DNA from: Lachnospiraceae bacterium
GTDB lineage: Bacteria; Bacillota; Clostridia; Lachnospirales; Lachnospiraceae
DNA length: 64,000 bases
Assembly: GCA_910575075.1 (NCBI GenBank)
Contig: CAJTCY010000011.1
Coordinates: forward strand, 1 to 64,000
Direction: 5' to 3'
This document shows positions 17,431 to 25,274 of this stretch, in pieces. Positions within the stretch are counted from its first letter, which is position 1. The number at the start of each line of letters is the position of its first letter. The notes under the pieces were generated by a model. It was given only the letters and a program-made list of their open reading frames with translations, was not told the DNA's origin and did not search any database. A program made the translations under genes and the position numbers.

Positions 17431-17463
17431 TGTGATGCTCCTCCGTCCTTTACAGCATATCAC

Positions 17464-17561
17464 TATACATAAAAAGCAAAGTCCAGTCATTTGGCTTATC
17501 ATTATAACATATAAACAACAAAAAGTACAGAACAATTTCGAACCTTTGTTCTGTACTTTTT
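17464..17561 (-). promoter_or_regulatory. Promoter of the type IIG gene with hairpin and LexA-like box (copy 2)
   Basis: The hairpin at 17520-17561 (arms AAAAAGTACAGAACAA and TTTGTTCTGTACTTTTT) is followed on the minus strand by TATAAT (17501-17506) and CCAAATGACTGG, matching copy 1 near 1.06-1.12 kb. GAAC-N4-GTTC lies at 17540-17551. The hairpin also sits about 80 bases after the stop of the 275-residue gene and may terminate it. The promoter leads with a leader of about 65 bases into the restriction-modification gene. Confidence 0.55.
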
Positions 17562-17641
17562 GTTTATGTTATTGCCCTGATTTCAGGTAAGAAACGGAAT
17601 CTTTATTTTTTCTAAATATGATCCAAATTGAAAGTAATTAT

Positions 17642-18469
17642 TTAGAAATTCTCTTCACGCACTCCATGTAAAGGTTGTGAGAGCCATTCCTCATACCGCT
17701 GTAATGCTTTCTTATGGACAGAACTCGGAACTACCCATTTATTGCCTGATTCTTGGATTTCCCCGTTTTTTACAACACACTTCGTACCATTAATCGTAAA
17801 TTCTCTGCTTGTATCTATACCCAATTCTGTTAGAAAACTCAAAAGCATAGGTGTATACTGTTGCAAGATACTGGATGCAAACCACTGTTGGTCAGCAAAA
17901 TGGATCAATGAATTCAATCCATATTCCAAATGACGGATCCTTTCATCATTGACACCACTTCCTGTTCCATAACCGACCGCCTGCACACAGTCCTCCCGGA
18001 CTCTCAATTTATAGCCGTTTCCCAGATCAAATACATCACCCACTGCAATGTTCATACTGTTGGTTGCAGGATCATATGCTTTTGACTGGTGTGTCTTGTA
18101 CGGGCTTTTTGCGCTCCATCCTTCTGCTTCCTCTGGCAAATAAGTTAACGCCGTGTATACCGTAAGAATTTTATCTCCATTTACGCTATAACTAGCCTCT
18201 TCCCCATTGACAATTTCACAGGTAATTTCATACTCATTTATATCCGGATTATACCAGGGTTTCCTCCACCCACCCTTTACGTCAATTAATTCACTGATAT
18301 CACATTTTTTCTGAAGATCATATCCATTGAGGCTTACTGAAGATTCCCCGGATAATGTTCCATTAAAATACTCCACAAATTCATCTGTAGAACCGTCTTT
18401 GGTTGAAAGCTTCCCTGTCTGTGAATTATAAATATAACTCTGGACAGAACCAATTCCCGTAACACTCAT
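17642..18469 (-). CDS. Hypothetical protein downstream of an ECF-controlled gene
   Basis: This 275-residue protein has no signal peptide or membrane span, and I do not recognise the family. It opens MSVTGIGSVQSYIYNSQTGK and contains STDEFVEYFNGTLSG, which resembles uncharacterised Lachnospiraceae proteins with a short N-terminal 'GI' motif. It lies 52 bases after the secreted 202-residue gene on the same strand with no terminator between, so it may share that gene's ECF promoter. The ribosome site (AAAGAAGAA) is modest. Confidence 0.6.
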   Translation of the reverse strand: MSVTGIGSVQSYIYNSQTGKLSTKDGSTDEFVEYFNGTLSGESSVSLNGYDLQKKCDISELIDVKGGWRKPWYNPDINEYEITCEIVNGEEASYSVNGDKILTVYTALTYLPEEAEGWSAKSPYKTHQSKAYDPATNSMNIAVGDVFDLGNGYKLRVREDCVQAVGYGTGSGVNDERIRHLEYGLNSLIHFADQQWFASSILQQYTPMLLSFLTELGIDTSREFTINGTKCVVKNGEIQESGNKWVVPSSVHKKALQRYEEWLSQPLHGVREENF

Positions 18470-18521
18470 AACATTCTTCTTTCATAATGTAAATTTTTAT
18501 CCATTCTTTTACCTGCAATTT

Positions 18522-19130
18522 CTATCCTGTTACCAATGTTCCGTTTTTTGTTACGCCAAACTTAATGACTCTTGCGTAAGATTTTCCTGTCTTTTTATTT
18601 ACTGCCTTGCAATTTCCGATTGCATAATTTCTTGATGGATAATGTGAACTCGAAGTCACCTGATAAGTTCCTGAATCCTTATTGCTGTTTGTCATAGATG
18701 TCTGCATGCATTTACTTGTTTTTCCATCATACGTAAATACTCCTGTTAATACCCACTGAACCATAGTAGCATGATCACTTTTTCTGTAAATTTTCCATGA
18801 CCTTGCATATTGTACGCTTTTGGCGGCCGCTCTTGCCGTCACGGACGATGAGCTCAGTTTATAGTCGCTGACTTCCGCCGCATATTCTGCATCTAAATCA
18901 TAATCATTTGTTGCAATCAAACTTATGGAGTCCATCTTGTCCGCCAGTATCATACTGTCGTCGTCTGATATCGCGATCTTGCCCTCCATCTCCCACTCTT
19001 GTTCACTTGTTTGTTCCAACAGTCTGCATGGATATGTCTGCTTGCTGCCATCAGCGGCATAGGCAGGCATCACTGTCGTTCCCAGCAGAGTAACAGTCAG
19101 CATAGATAACACAAATTTACTAAATTTCAT
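18522..19130 (-). CDS. Secreted hypothetical protein, predicted ECF sigma target
   Basis: This 202-residue protein starts with a clear signal peptide (MKFSKFVLSMLTVTLLGTTV, cleavage after PAYA). The mature part is soluble, with a Ser/Ala-rich middle (LSSSSVTARAAAKSV) and a C-terminal YARSWKIYRKSDHATMVQWV region. No family is recognised. It is preceded by a promoter matching the one in front of the ECF sigma gene in both boxes and spacing, which places it in that regulon. It may act at the envelope, but no function can be assigned. Confidence 0.7.
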   Translation of the reverse strand: MKFSKFVLSMLTVTLLGTTVMPAYAADGSKQTYPCRLLEQTSEQEWEMEGKIAISDDDSMILADKMDSISLIATNDYDLDAEYAAEVSDYKLSSSSVTARAAAKSVQYARSWKIYRKSDHATMVQWVLTGVFTYDGKTSKCMQTSMTNSNKDSGTYQVTSSSHYPSRNYAIGNCKAVNKKTGKSYARVIKFGVTKNGTLVTG

Positions 19131-19330
19131 GATTTCTCACTCTCTTTCTTAATATTTCTCGATATAATAAATAACAGCTCCGCTTTGCAGATAGAAAACA
19201 TCTAATTATATTCCAACAACAGCTCCCCCTTATCCGAATTTCACATCATCACCCCCAACTAATTATTTCACGTCTGATAAATGATCATTTTTCATTTCTG
19301 CCTTATCATTTACCATCTAATATAAATAAT

Positions 19331-19353
19331 CGTATTTTTTACTTCGAGGTTAC
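19331..19353 (-). promoter_or_regulatory. ECF-type promoter (GTAAC-N14-TACG) of the secreted 202-residue gene
   Basis: On the minus strand GTAAC (19349-19353) is separated by exactly 14 bases from TACG (19331-19334, extending to TACGAT). The same boxes and spacing occur at 21104-21126 and 22298-22320. The leader to the start codon is about 190 bases. Confidence 0.7.
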
Positions 19354-19424
19354 GCTTTTTTACAATTTTTTCAAAAAATTTTTTCCACATAAAACAGCCG
19401 TCAGCACAGATATTTTTTGACAGG

Positions 19425-20468
19425 TCATTTCTTGACCGTAATCCTGATTTTCTGGCTTACGGGTTTCATTTTCTCATAATTTACCTGGAAGACTTTGCTT
19501 AATTCTTCCTCAGGCTGAACAAGTTCCTCTGTATTCTCCTCCTCTTCATATGCCAAAACGTACATTTGAACCTCCAGCCATTCATTCTCGGAAGAAGGCA
19601 AATGGTCGTTATTTTGAAACGTATACACTCTATCCTCTACCTTTACCATGGAATAGCAGAATTCACTGCCGCTCTTATCCGTAACTTTCAAATAATATTG
19701 TTTTTCGTCTATCGGCAGCTCCTCACATTCCACTTGAATACTGCTTACCACACTATTTAATGACAACCCTTTGAGAACGGCCTCTTTGTCATCAATCTCC
19801 AGTTTCTGGTTTAATTCCATGTGAACGGTATTCTCCTGCAGTTCTTCTTTGGATGCTGAAAATGCAAATTCAAATGTCTGCCCCTCCATATCTTCCATAT
19901 TTCTGTGCACAACAATTTTTATCTTAATATCTGCTTTTCCCTTTATCTGCAAACTGCTCCCATAATTCCATTCAATTACATAATTACTGCCCGTTTCTTC
20001 AAAATCTCCACTGCAGAATACTCTCGTCGAATTGCATACTTTCTCCTGCCCATTGATCTCTACGCTTTCCTGTGCGCTTACACCTGCGCTGTCGTCATTC
20101 TCTATCCCCTTCACAGAAACAGATGCAAGCAGGCTGTTTCCTGTCCAAATCACTTCTCTCAAAGTAACTTCTGTCCCGTCTTGTCTCTGTGTTGTTTGGA
20201 TCAGGTCTGTATAAGGTGTCAGGTCATCGGATAATCCTAACACCTCTCCAATCAGGGTCGTAAATCTGCTGATGGCTGCATAAACCTGGTTGTGAAATAC
20301 TGCGCAAAAGCCAAGCATCATAATAATTAACAGGCAGGCCACCTTTTTGCTCATATGGTATAATGCATATTTTCTTGTCTGCCCCTCCCAAGGCTGCATT
20401 GCCTGATAAATATACTCTTCATCAATGTTTCCGAAAAGCTCTAAAAATTCAAATCCATCTTCTCTCAT
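19425..20468 (-). CDS. Anti-sigma factor, DUF4179-like membrane protein
   Basis: The protein has 347 residues. A short cytosolic N-terminus (about 1-42) precedes one membrane span (CLLIIMMLGFCAVFHNQVYA) and a large extracytoplasmic domain. That layout matches DUF4179-type anti-sigma factors paired with ECF sigma genes in Clostridia. Its ATG overlaps the sigma stop (ATGA), so the two products are translationally coupled. The inferred role is to hold the ECF factor inactive at the membrane until an envelope signal arrives. Confidence 0.8.
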   Translation of the reverse strand: MREDGFEFLELFGNIDEEYIYQAMQPWEGQTRKYALYHMSKKVACLLIIMMLGFCAVFHNQVYAAISRFTTLIGEVLGLSDDLTPYTDLIQTTQRQDGTEVTLREVIWTGNSLLASVSVKGIENDDSAGVSAQESVEINGQEKVCNSTRVFCSGDFEETGSNYVIEWNYGSSLQIKGKADIKIKIVVHRNMEDMEGQTFEFAFSASKEELQENTVHMELNQKLEIDDKEAVLKGLSLNSVVSSIQVECEELPIDEKQYYLKVTDKSGSEFCYSMVKVEDRVYTFQNNDHLPSSENEWLEVQMYVLAYEEEENTEELVQPEEELSKVFQVNYEKMKPVSQKIRITVKK

Positions 20469-21025
20469 AAACGGCCCTCCCTTTCTAATAATTTTTTTAA
20501 TTTTCTCTTATTGCGCAGCAGGTTTTGCTTTACTGCACCTTCTGATATCTGATGCCTTGCTGCAATATGTTTCAGCGCCTCCATTCCCCAATACCGCTGA
20601 ACAAATATATCTCTGTCCCGTTTAGACAGCCCGGCCAGAAAACTGTTTATGATTTCAATCAGCTCTTCTTCCTCAATATGTTCTTCAAAATTATGCACGA
20701 CCGCCATATTTATATCTTGCACTTCTTCTTTTATTTCTGTAATATGCATATCCATCCGTTTCACTGCGTATTTTTTCCTTAACATGTCAATCGCAAACCC
20801 CCGTGTGATTTTCCCTAAAAAAGCAGCCAGCCTTGACGGTTTCTTGGGGGGAATATATTTCCAGGCCGCAAACCATGTGTCGTTTACGCATTCTTCTGAA
20901 TCCTCCCGGTTTGTCAGAATTCTCCAGGCAATAGAATAACAGAAAGAATTATACTTCTCATCTACTATTTTTATGGCGTTTTCATCCCTGTTCCAGAACA
21001 AATCAATTATATAAGCATCATTCAT
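20465..21025 (-). CDS. ECF-subfamily RNA polymerase sigma factor
   Basis: The protein has 186 residues. Region 2 is recognisable in EKYNSFCYSIAWRILTNRED followed by SEECVNDTWFAAWKYIPP. Region 4 includes LSKRDRDIFVQRYWGMEALK and HQISEGAVKQNLLRNKRKLK. The RYWGM and VKQNL-RNKRKLK motifs are typical of ECF factors paired with DUF4179 anti-sigmas. It is preceded by a promoter of the same GTAAC-N14-TACG type it presumably recognises, implying autoregulation. It is co-transcribed with the anti-sigma gene. Confidence 0.9.
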   Translation of the reverse strand: MNDAYIIDLFWNRDENAIKIVDEKYNSFCYSIAWRILTNREDSEECVNDTWFAAWKYIPPKKPSRLAAFLGKITRGFAIDMLRKKYAVKRMDMHITEIKEEVQDINMAVVHNFEEHIEEEELIEIINSFLAGLSKRDRDIFVQRYWGMEALKHIAARHQISEGAVKQNLLRNKRKLKKLLEREGRL

Positions 21026-21103
21026 AAGTCATTCCCCTTCTTTTTCTCTTCGTTAAAATACCCTGTAACTATCGCTTATAAAAATATCTCTCACATAAAA
21101 TAT

Positions 21104-21126
21104 CGTATTTTTTTTGATAAAGTTAC
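21104..21126 (-). promoter_or_regulatory. ECF-type autoregulatory promoter of the sigma/anti-sigma operon
   Basis: The minus strand has GTAAC (21122-21126), 14 bases, TACG (21104-21107, extending to TACGATA), about 80 bases before the sigma start. The boxes and spacing match the other two sites in the window. Confidence 0.75.
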
Positions 21127-21159
21127 GGTTTTTATGAAAATACACAACAAAATTTAAAC

Positions 21160-21201
21160 AAAAAGCACAGACAAATCAAAACATTTGTTCTGCGCTTTTT
21201 T
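21160..21201 (-). terminator. Terminator hairpin with a LexA-like core (third related hairpin)
   Basis: The hairpin AAAAAGCACAGACAAAT...ATTTGTTCTGCGCTTTTTT lies about 90 bases after the frameshifted secreted-protein gene. On the minus strand its core reads GAAC-AAAT-GTTT (21179-21190). It resembles the hairpins at 1082-1125 and 17520-17561 but lacks the shared TATAAT and CCAAATGACTGG flank. Confidence 0.6.
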
Positions 21202-21291
21202 CTTATTTTTTATTCTGTTTTATAAAGCTGCCCTTCACCAGTCCAAATAAACCTTTCTTGCCTGGTGCAAGCATCTCAAGAAAACGTTTGC

Positions 21292-22220
21292 TTATTCCGG
21301 ATAAAGGGGATACCAGTCTTCCTTCACCGCTTCGGTGGTTGCAATTTGACTCTTATTCCCTGCATCATCCACAATCCGTATAGATAACGTGTCTCCTGCG
21401 TCCATAAACGTGATATTCGGCAAATGATCTACATGGAAACCAAGATACATCCTATCTAATGTACCCATATACTTCCACTTAGATGTTCCTTTCTTGCTGT
21501 TTTTCCTCACATAGACGTCACAGCCTATTTCTCCTTCTACGTCAACCCAGTTATAAACCCCCTCAAAAACAAAGGATACCTTAGGTTTCTTAGGAGGTGT
21601 GACGTCTTTTACTTCTTTTGTCACATAAGGGCTTCTTCCTGTTTTATTTACCGTATAAAATGTTAGTTTGGTTTCCGCTTTCTGCTTTTTGATGGAAAAT
21701 TTCTGATATCCGCTCTCTCGGTATTTTACCTTCTTTAATACTTTTGCACCATTCTGGATATAGAGCGTATCGCCTTTTTTTGCATATACCTTCACCGAGG
21801 TGGTTTTATCTGTAATCTTCCCCGCAACCAAGGGTTTTTTCAGGGAAGGGCTTACTTTCCTTTTAGAAATGATTCCGTCGTCCTTCACAGTTTTTACGAC
21901 AGCAGGCCCAACCTTTCCACTTTTTGAAGTCAGGGTAAAATTCAGTTTTGCATCGGCAGCTTTACCGTCTTCTTCCCTTCATGCTTATATGTTTTCTGAA
22001 AGATGGTCTTTGCATTGCTGGTAATCTTTAAGGTAGTGTTGTTATAAACATATACCCGCACCCTATCGGTCTGTGTACTAATCTTACCAAAAACAGTTGG
22101 TTCATATTCTACCCCTTTCGGCGCTTCCCATTGGGCAGACACATGTTCCGGATATGCAGCTGTTCCCATGAAAACAGCCGCCAAAAGAAACGCCGCCAAA
22201 CATTGTTTGATTTTTTTCAT
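21292..22220 (-). pseudogene. Secreted Ig-like repeat protein, frameshifted; predicted ECF sigma target
   Basis: The start at 22220 (MKKIKQCLAAFLLAAVFMGT, signal peptide) has AAGGAAG upstream. The frame ends at LPMQN-stop (21942-21944). An overlapping second frame continues in the same protein style (ADAKLNFTLTSKSGKVGPAV) to 21292 and ends WYPLYPE. Two homologous Ig-like units are visible (V-x-VYVYNNTTLKI and VKVYAKKGDTLYI). Aligning them suggests about 5 residues are missing at the join, fitting a 16-base deletion between direct repeats of GCTGCCGATGCAAAA. Joined, it would be a secreted protein of about 310 residues. It follows a GTAAC-N14-TACG promoter. It could also be a sequencing error or a reversible switch. 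Confidence 0.65.
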
Positions 22221-22297
22221 ATTAATCTTCCTTTCTTCTACAATACTCCCCTCCGGCAGCAAATTTTTTGATAAAATCTGCCGCCTATTTATATATT

Positions 22298-22320
22298 CGT
22301 ATTTTCCTTTTTCAAGTTAC
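22298..22320 (-). promoter_or_regulatory. ECF-type promoter of the frameshifted secreted-protein gene
   Basis: The minus strand has GTAAC (22316-22320), 14 bases, TACG (22298-22301, extending to TACGAATA). The leader is about 70 bases. It is the third site with the same boxes and spacing. Confidence 0.7.
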
Positions 22321-22371
22321 GCTTTTTTTCAATTTTTTGAAATTTTATATTTCTTTACTCTTTCACTGCTA

Positions 22372-23640
22372 TTAAGAAGTACCGTCAAGCGGAATTTCAT
22401 AGGGAATCTGAACCGTAAAAGTGCTTCCGTGACGTTTTTTCCCATATCTGGAGGATACCGTTATGCTGCCTCCGTGCCACTCCAAAATTTTCCTTGTAAG
22501 ATACAGTCCCACTCCAGAACCTTCTGCCTGGCGAACCTCTTCTTCGTCTCCTCGATAAAAACGCTGAAAAATCTTATGGTATTTCTCCTGCGGAATGCCG
22601 ATTCCCTGGTCTTCTATTTCAATCCTCAGAAATGTCGTCATCCGGATCATACAAACATGAATCTCCGTGTTTTTGGGACTGTACTTCACTGCATTATCCA
22701 GAATATTTATGAATGCCTCACAGAGCCACTTCACATCATGAGGTATTATCATTGCTGCCCTATCCTCCATTTCTTCAAATTGTATGGCAATCTGTTTTTC
22801 CTCTGCTTTCAGATAAATACGGTTTACAGCTGTCACCAATGTTTCTAAGATATCTGCCGGTTCTGTGTGAATCTGTATCAGCCCGGCCTCCATTCTGGAA
22901 ATATTCACCAGCGCCCCTACCAGCGCTTCAAGCCCTCTGAGCTGTCTTGTACATTGTTCCAAAAATTCTCTTTCTTCTTCGGGACTTAAATCCTCCTGAT
23001 TCAATATTTCAAAGCACATTTTCAGTCCGGAAACCGGCGTTTTCAGCTGATGTGAAATATCAGTGACCAGACTCTTGGTCTCCTCTTTTTCCTTCATCAC
23101 CCGTTTCTCGTTGTAGCGAAGCTGTTCGCTCAGCCCTGCAAGCTGGCTTACAATCCGCTCCATCTCTGTCTCTCTTTCATTCAGCTGTTCTTTAAAATCA
23201 TTCTCATAGATATGACTGGAAAACTGGCTCAATATCTGGGACAGCTTCCCCAGTTCCTGCCGCCGCTGAATATTCCATTTCCTGGATAGATATCTCAGAG
23301 ACAAAAGATATGCCAGAAACAGCAGAATGGAAAGCACAATGATCTGCTGTACAGATTTTTTTCTCTTCAGACTATAGTAATTCTCTTCCTGTCCCAGATA
23401 ACCATAGGATTTTAATTTTTCCTTCCCATCGGTTCCCTGAAAATAATTCTCCCCTTTCAATATATCTATGGCCGTTACAAAGTTGTCTGCGCCTCTCTCC
23501 TGTTCCTCTATCATTACAGAAAGAATCTGTATCTTTTCCTGATATTCATGATTTGCCATTGTGATCAGGCGCCAGTCTGTAAAAACCAATAGGAAAATCC
23601 CCGCAATAACGGGGAGTATATATTTTCTCATTTCCTGCAC
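22372..23640 (-). CDS. Membrane sensor histidine kinase
   Basis: This 422-residue kinase has two membrane spans (about 7-24 and 103-120) enclosing an extracellular region of roughly 80 residues. HisKA follows with the phospho-acceptor in DISHQLKTPVSG (His about 197). The HATPase domain carries INILDNAVKYSP (N box), EDQGIGIP (G1) and SGVGLYLTRKI (G2). It overlaps the response regulator by 13 bases and is translated after it. The signal is unknown. The pair sits directly beside the ECF regulon, so an envelope role is possible but not shown. Confidence 0.9.
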   Translation of the reverse strand: MQEMRKYILPVIAGIFLLVFTDWRLITMANHEYQEKIQILSVMIEEQERGADNFVTAIDILKGENYFQGTDGKEKLKSYGYLGQEENYYSLKRKKSVQQIIVLSILLFLAYLLSLRYLSRKWNIQRRQELGKLSQILSQFSSHIYENDFKEQLNERETEMERIVSQLAGLSEQLRYNEKRVMKEKEETKSLVTDISHQLKTPVSGLKMCFEILNQEDLSPEEEREFLEQCTRQLRGLEALVGALVNISRMEAGLIQIHTEPADILETLVTAVNRIYLKAEEKQIAIQFEEMEDRAAMIIPHDVKWLCEAFINILDNAVKYSPKNTEIHVCMIRMTTFLRIEIEDQGIGIPQEKYHKIFQRFYRGDEEEVRQAEGSGVGLYLTRKILEWHGGSITVSSRYGKKRHGSTFTVQIPYEIPLDGTS

Positions 23641-24317
23641 TCCTTGTCCCAGAGATATCCGATTCCACGAACATTTTTGATATATTCCGGTTTTGAACTG
23701 TCCGGTTCGATTTTCTCCCGAAGCCTTCTAATATTTACCGCAATCGTATTTTCATCCACAAAATCTCCCTCAGCATCAAAAAGCTGTTCTAAAAGCTGAT
23801 TTTTAGACAATATCTGTCTTGGGTGTTCCATAAAAATACGCAGCATTTTCCATTCATTTTTTGTAAGCGAAATCTCTCTGCCTTCCATCACGACACGCAT
23901 TTCTTTCACATAAAAGCAAATATGTCCAGACTCTATACGTTCCTGCTCTGTCCCCTGCCGTTTCTTAAAATATGCCGACACTTTCAATTTCAGCACCGAC
24001 AAGCTGAATGGCTTGGTAATATAATCATCTGCTCCTGCTTCATATCCCATAACCTGATCCACTTCCTGATCTAATGCCGTCAAAAATATGATATGTACGC
24101 TGCTTTCCCTGCGTATCTCCCTGACAAAATCCAGTCCATTTCCATCCGGCAAGGTAACGTCACAGATTACAAGCTGTATATCCTGTCGGCGAAATACTGT
24201 CTGTGCCTGAGCAATCGTCTTACAGGAATATACCTGATAACCATCCTTTTCCAGTATAAACGTAATCCCCCTGTTAATACTTTCATCATCTTCTAATAAT
24301 AAAATCGAGTTTAAAAT
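23628..24317 (-). CDS. OmpR/PhoB-type response regulator, probable ATT start
   Basis: Reading upstream of the first conventional start (TTG at 24152) in the same frame gives a complete receiver: ILNSILLLEDDESINRGITF, phospho-acceptor Asp53 in VICDVTLPDGNG, and TKPF. The C-terminus is a winged helix (TKNEWKMLRIFMEHPRQILS, VNIRRLREKIEP, VRGIGYLW). The only start that fits is ATT at 24317, six bases after AAGGAGG. ATT initiation is rare (infC is the known case). A start at TTG 24152 would delete half the receiver, including the phospho-Asp. The predicted length of 229 residues is normal for the family. Confidence 0.85.
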   Translation of the reverse strand: MLNSILLLEDDESINRGITFILEKDGYQVYSCKTIAQAQTVFRRQDIQLVICDVTLPDGNGLDFVREIRRESSVHIIFLTALDQEVDQVMGYEAGADDYITKPFSLSVLKLKVSAYFKKRQGTEQERIESGHICFYVKEMRVVMEGREISLTKNEWKMLRIFMEHPRQILSKNQLLEQLFDAEGDFVDENTIAVNIRRLREKIEPDSSKPEYIKNVRGIGYLWDKECRK

Positions 24318-24356
24318 AGTTATCCTCCTTCCATTTCTTAAATCCAGTATTTTATT

Positions 24357-24872
24357 TTAATCCCATCGCTCGTTTACATAACTTTTTAAATAACGAATTA
24401 ATATCGAAGAAATAATTCCAATAAACACGCCTGCGACCGTGCCTGATAAAATTAAAACCGGAAGATAATATAAGAGACTTACTGTCTCTGCCACAAAGAC
24501 GGCTGCGATAATCTGTCCCAGATTATGAAACACGCCTCCCAATACACTGACTCCAGTAACTGAAAAAAAATCAAGTTTCTTCGCCAAAATCATTATAGCA
24601 AGGCTTAACATTCCCCCTGCAAAACTATAAATCACGGCTGACAGGTTTCCAAACGTAAATGCAGTAAGTATAATCCTAACTATGGACAAAGTAAATGCTG
24701 CTTTTATGCTCATAGTGTACAAAGCCACCATCACCACCAGATTTGCCAATCCCAGTTTGATTCCAGGCACGCCTAAATGAATGGGCAGCAAAGATTCTAT
24801 ATAGGAAAACACAAAAGCAAGCGCCGTAAGCATCCCCATATAAGCTGTTTTTTTCGCCATATTTTTCTCCAA
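24357..24872 (-). CDS. Gx transporter family protein (heptaprenyl diphosphate synthase component I-like)
   Basis: This 171-residue integral membrane protein has about five hydrophobic segments. It opens AYMGMLTALAFVFSYIESLL and contains LGLANLVVMVALY and FGNLSAVIYSFAGG. The pattern matches the Hpre_diP_synt_I/Gx transporter family, relatives of ECF-type S components found near quinone and flavinylation genes. It is the last gene after ApbE and NusG_II in one direction. The substrate is unknown; an isoprenoid or quinone precursor is a guess from context. Confidence 0.8.
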   Translation of the reverse strand: MEKNMAKKTAYMGMLTALAFVFSYIESLLPIHLGVPGIKLGLANLVVMVALYTMSIKAAFTLSIVRIILTAFTFGNLSAVIYSFAGGMLSLAIMILAKKLDFFSVTGVSVLGGVFHNLGQIIAAVFVAETVSLLYYLPVLILSGTVAGVFIGIISSILIRYLKSYVNERWD

Positions 24873-24899
24873 TCTATGCCTATTTTATTAAAGCAAAAC

Positions 24900-25274
24900 T
24901 TAATTAGTTCCCGCATCCACGTCTGCATCCTCGCCGTTTTCAATTTCAACCACCATTTGATTTGGCAGGCAAATCAGGCTCTCTCCCTGTCTGCTGACCG
25001 GGCGGTGTCTGACACACACCTTATCCGGACAGGAGGCCTCTGTAATCTGCGCCTTTCCATTTTTAATCTGCAGTATATTACAATCTCCATTTTCCTGGCG
25101 GATTTCTATCGTGATATTGTCAGACAGAGCATATCTGCCTTTCTCTTTTCCCTCCAGGTAAACTACAGCCTCCGGTTCTTTGGTACTAAGTTTTGAGTAC
25201 AGCGCTACTCCCCCAACCCCAATCAATCCCAAAATTATTAAAACTACAATTAAAATCCTGTCATTTCGTTTCAT
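24900..25274 (-). CDS. NusG domain II-containing membrane-anchored protein
   Basis: The protein has 124 residues, with an N-terminal membrane anchor (ILIVVLIILGLIGVGGVALY) and an external NusG_II domain containing C-x4-C (ASCPDKVCVRHRP) and GESLICLPNQMVVEI. Family members typically accompany ApbE and FMN-binding proteins. The start ATG lies inside the end of apbE (overlap 25261-25274), indicating translational coupling; the longer frame to 25406 is a shadow of apbE. The domain name reflects fold similarity to NusG, not a transcription role. Confidence 0.8.
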   Translation of the reverse strand: MKRNDRILIVVLIILGLIGVGGVALYSKLSTKEPEAVVYLEGKEKGRYALSDNITIEIRQENGDCNILQIKNGKAQITEASCPDKVCVRHRPVSRQGESLICLPNQMVVEIENGEDADVDAGTN

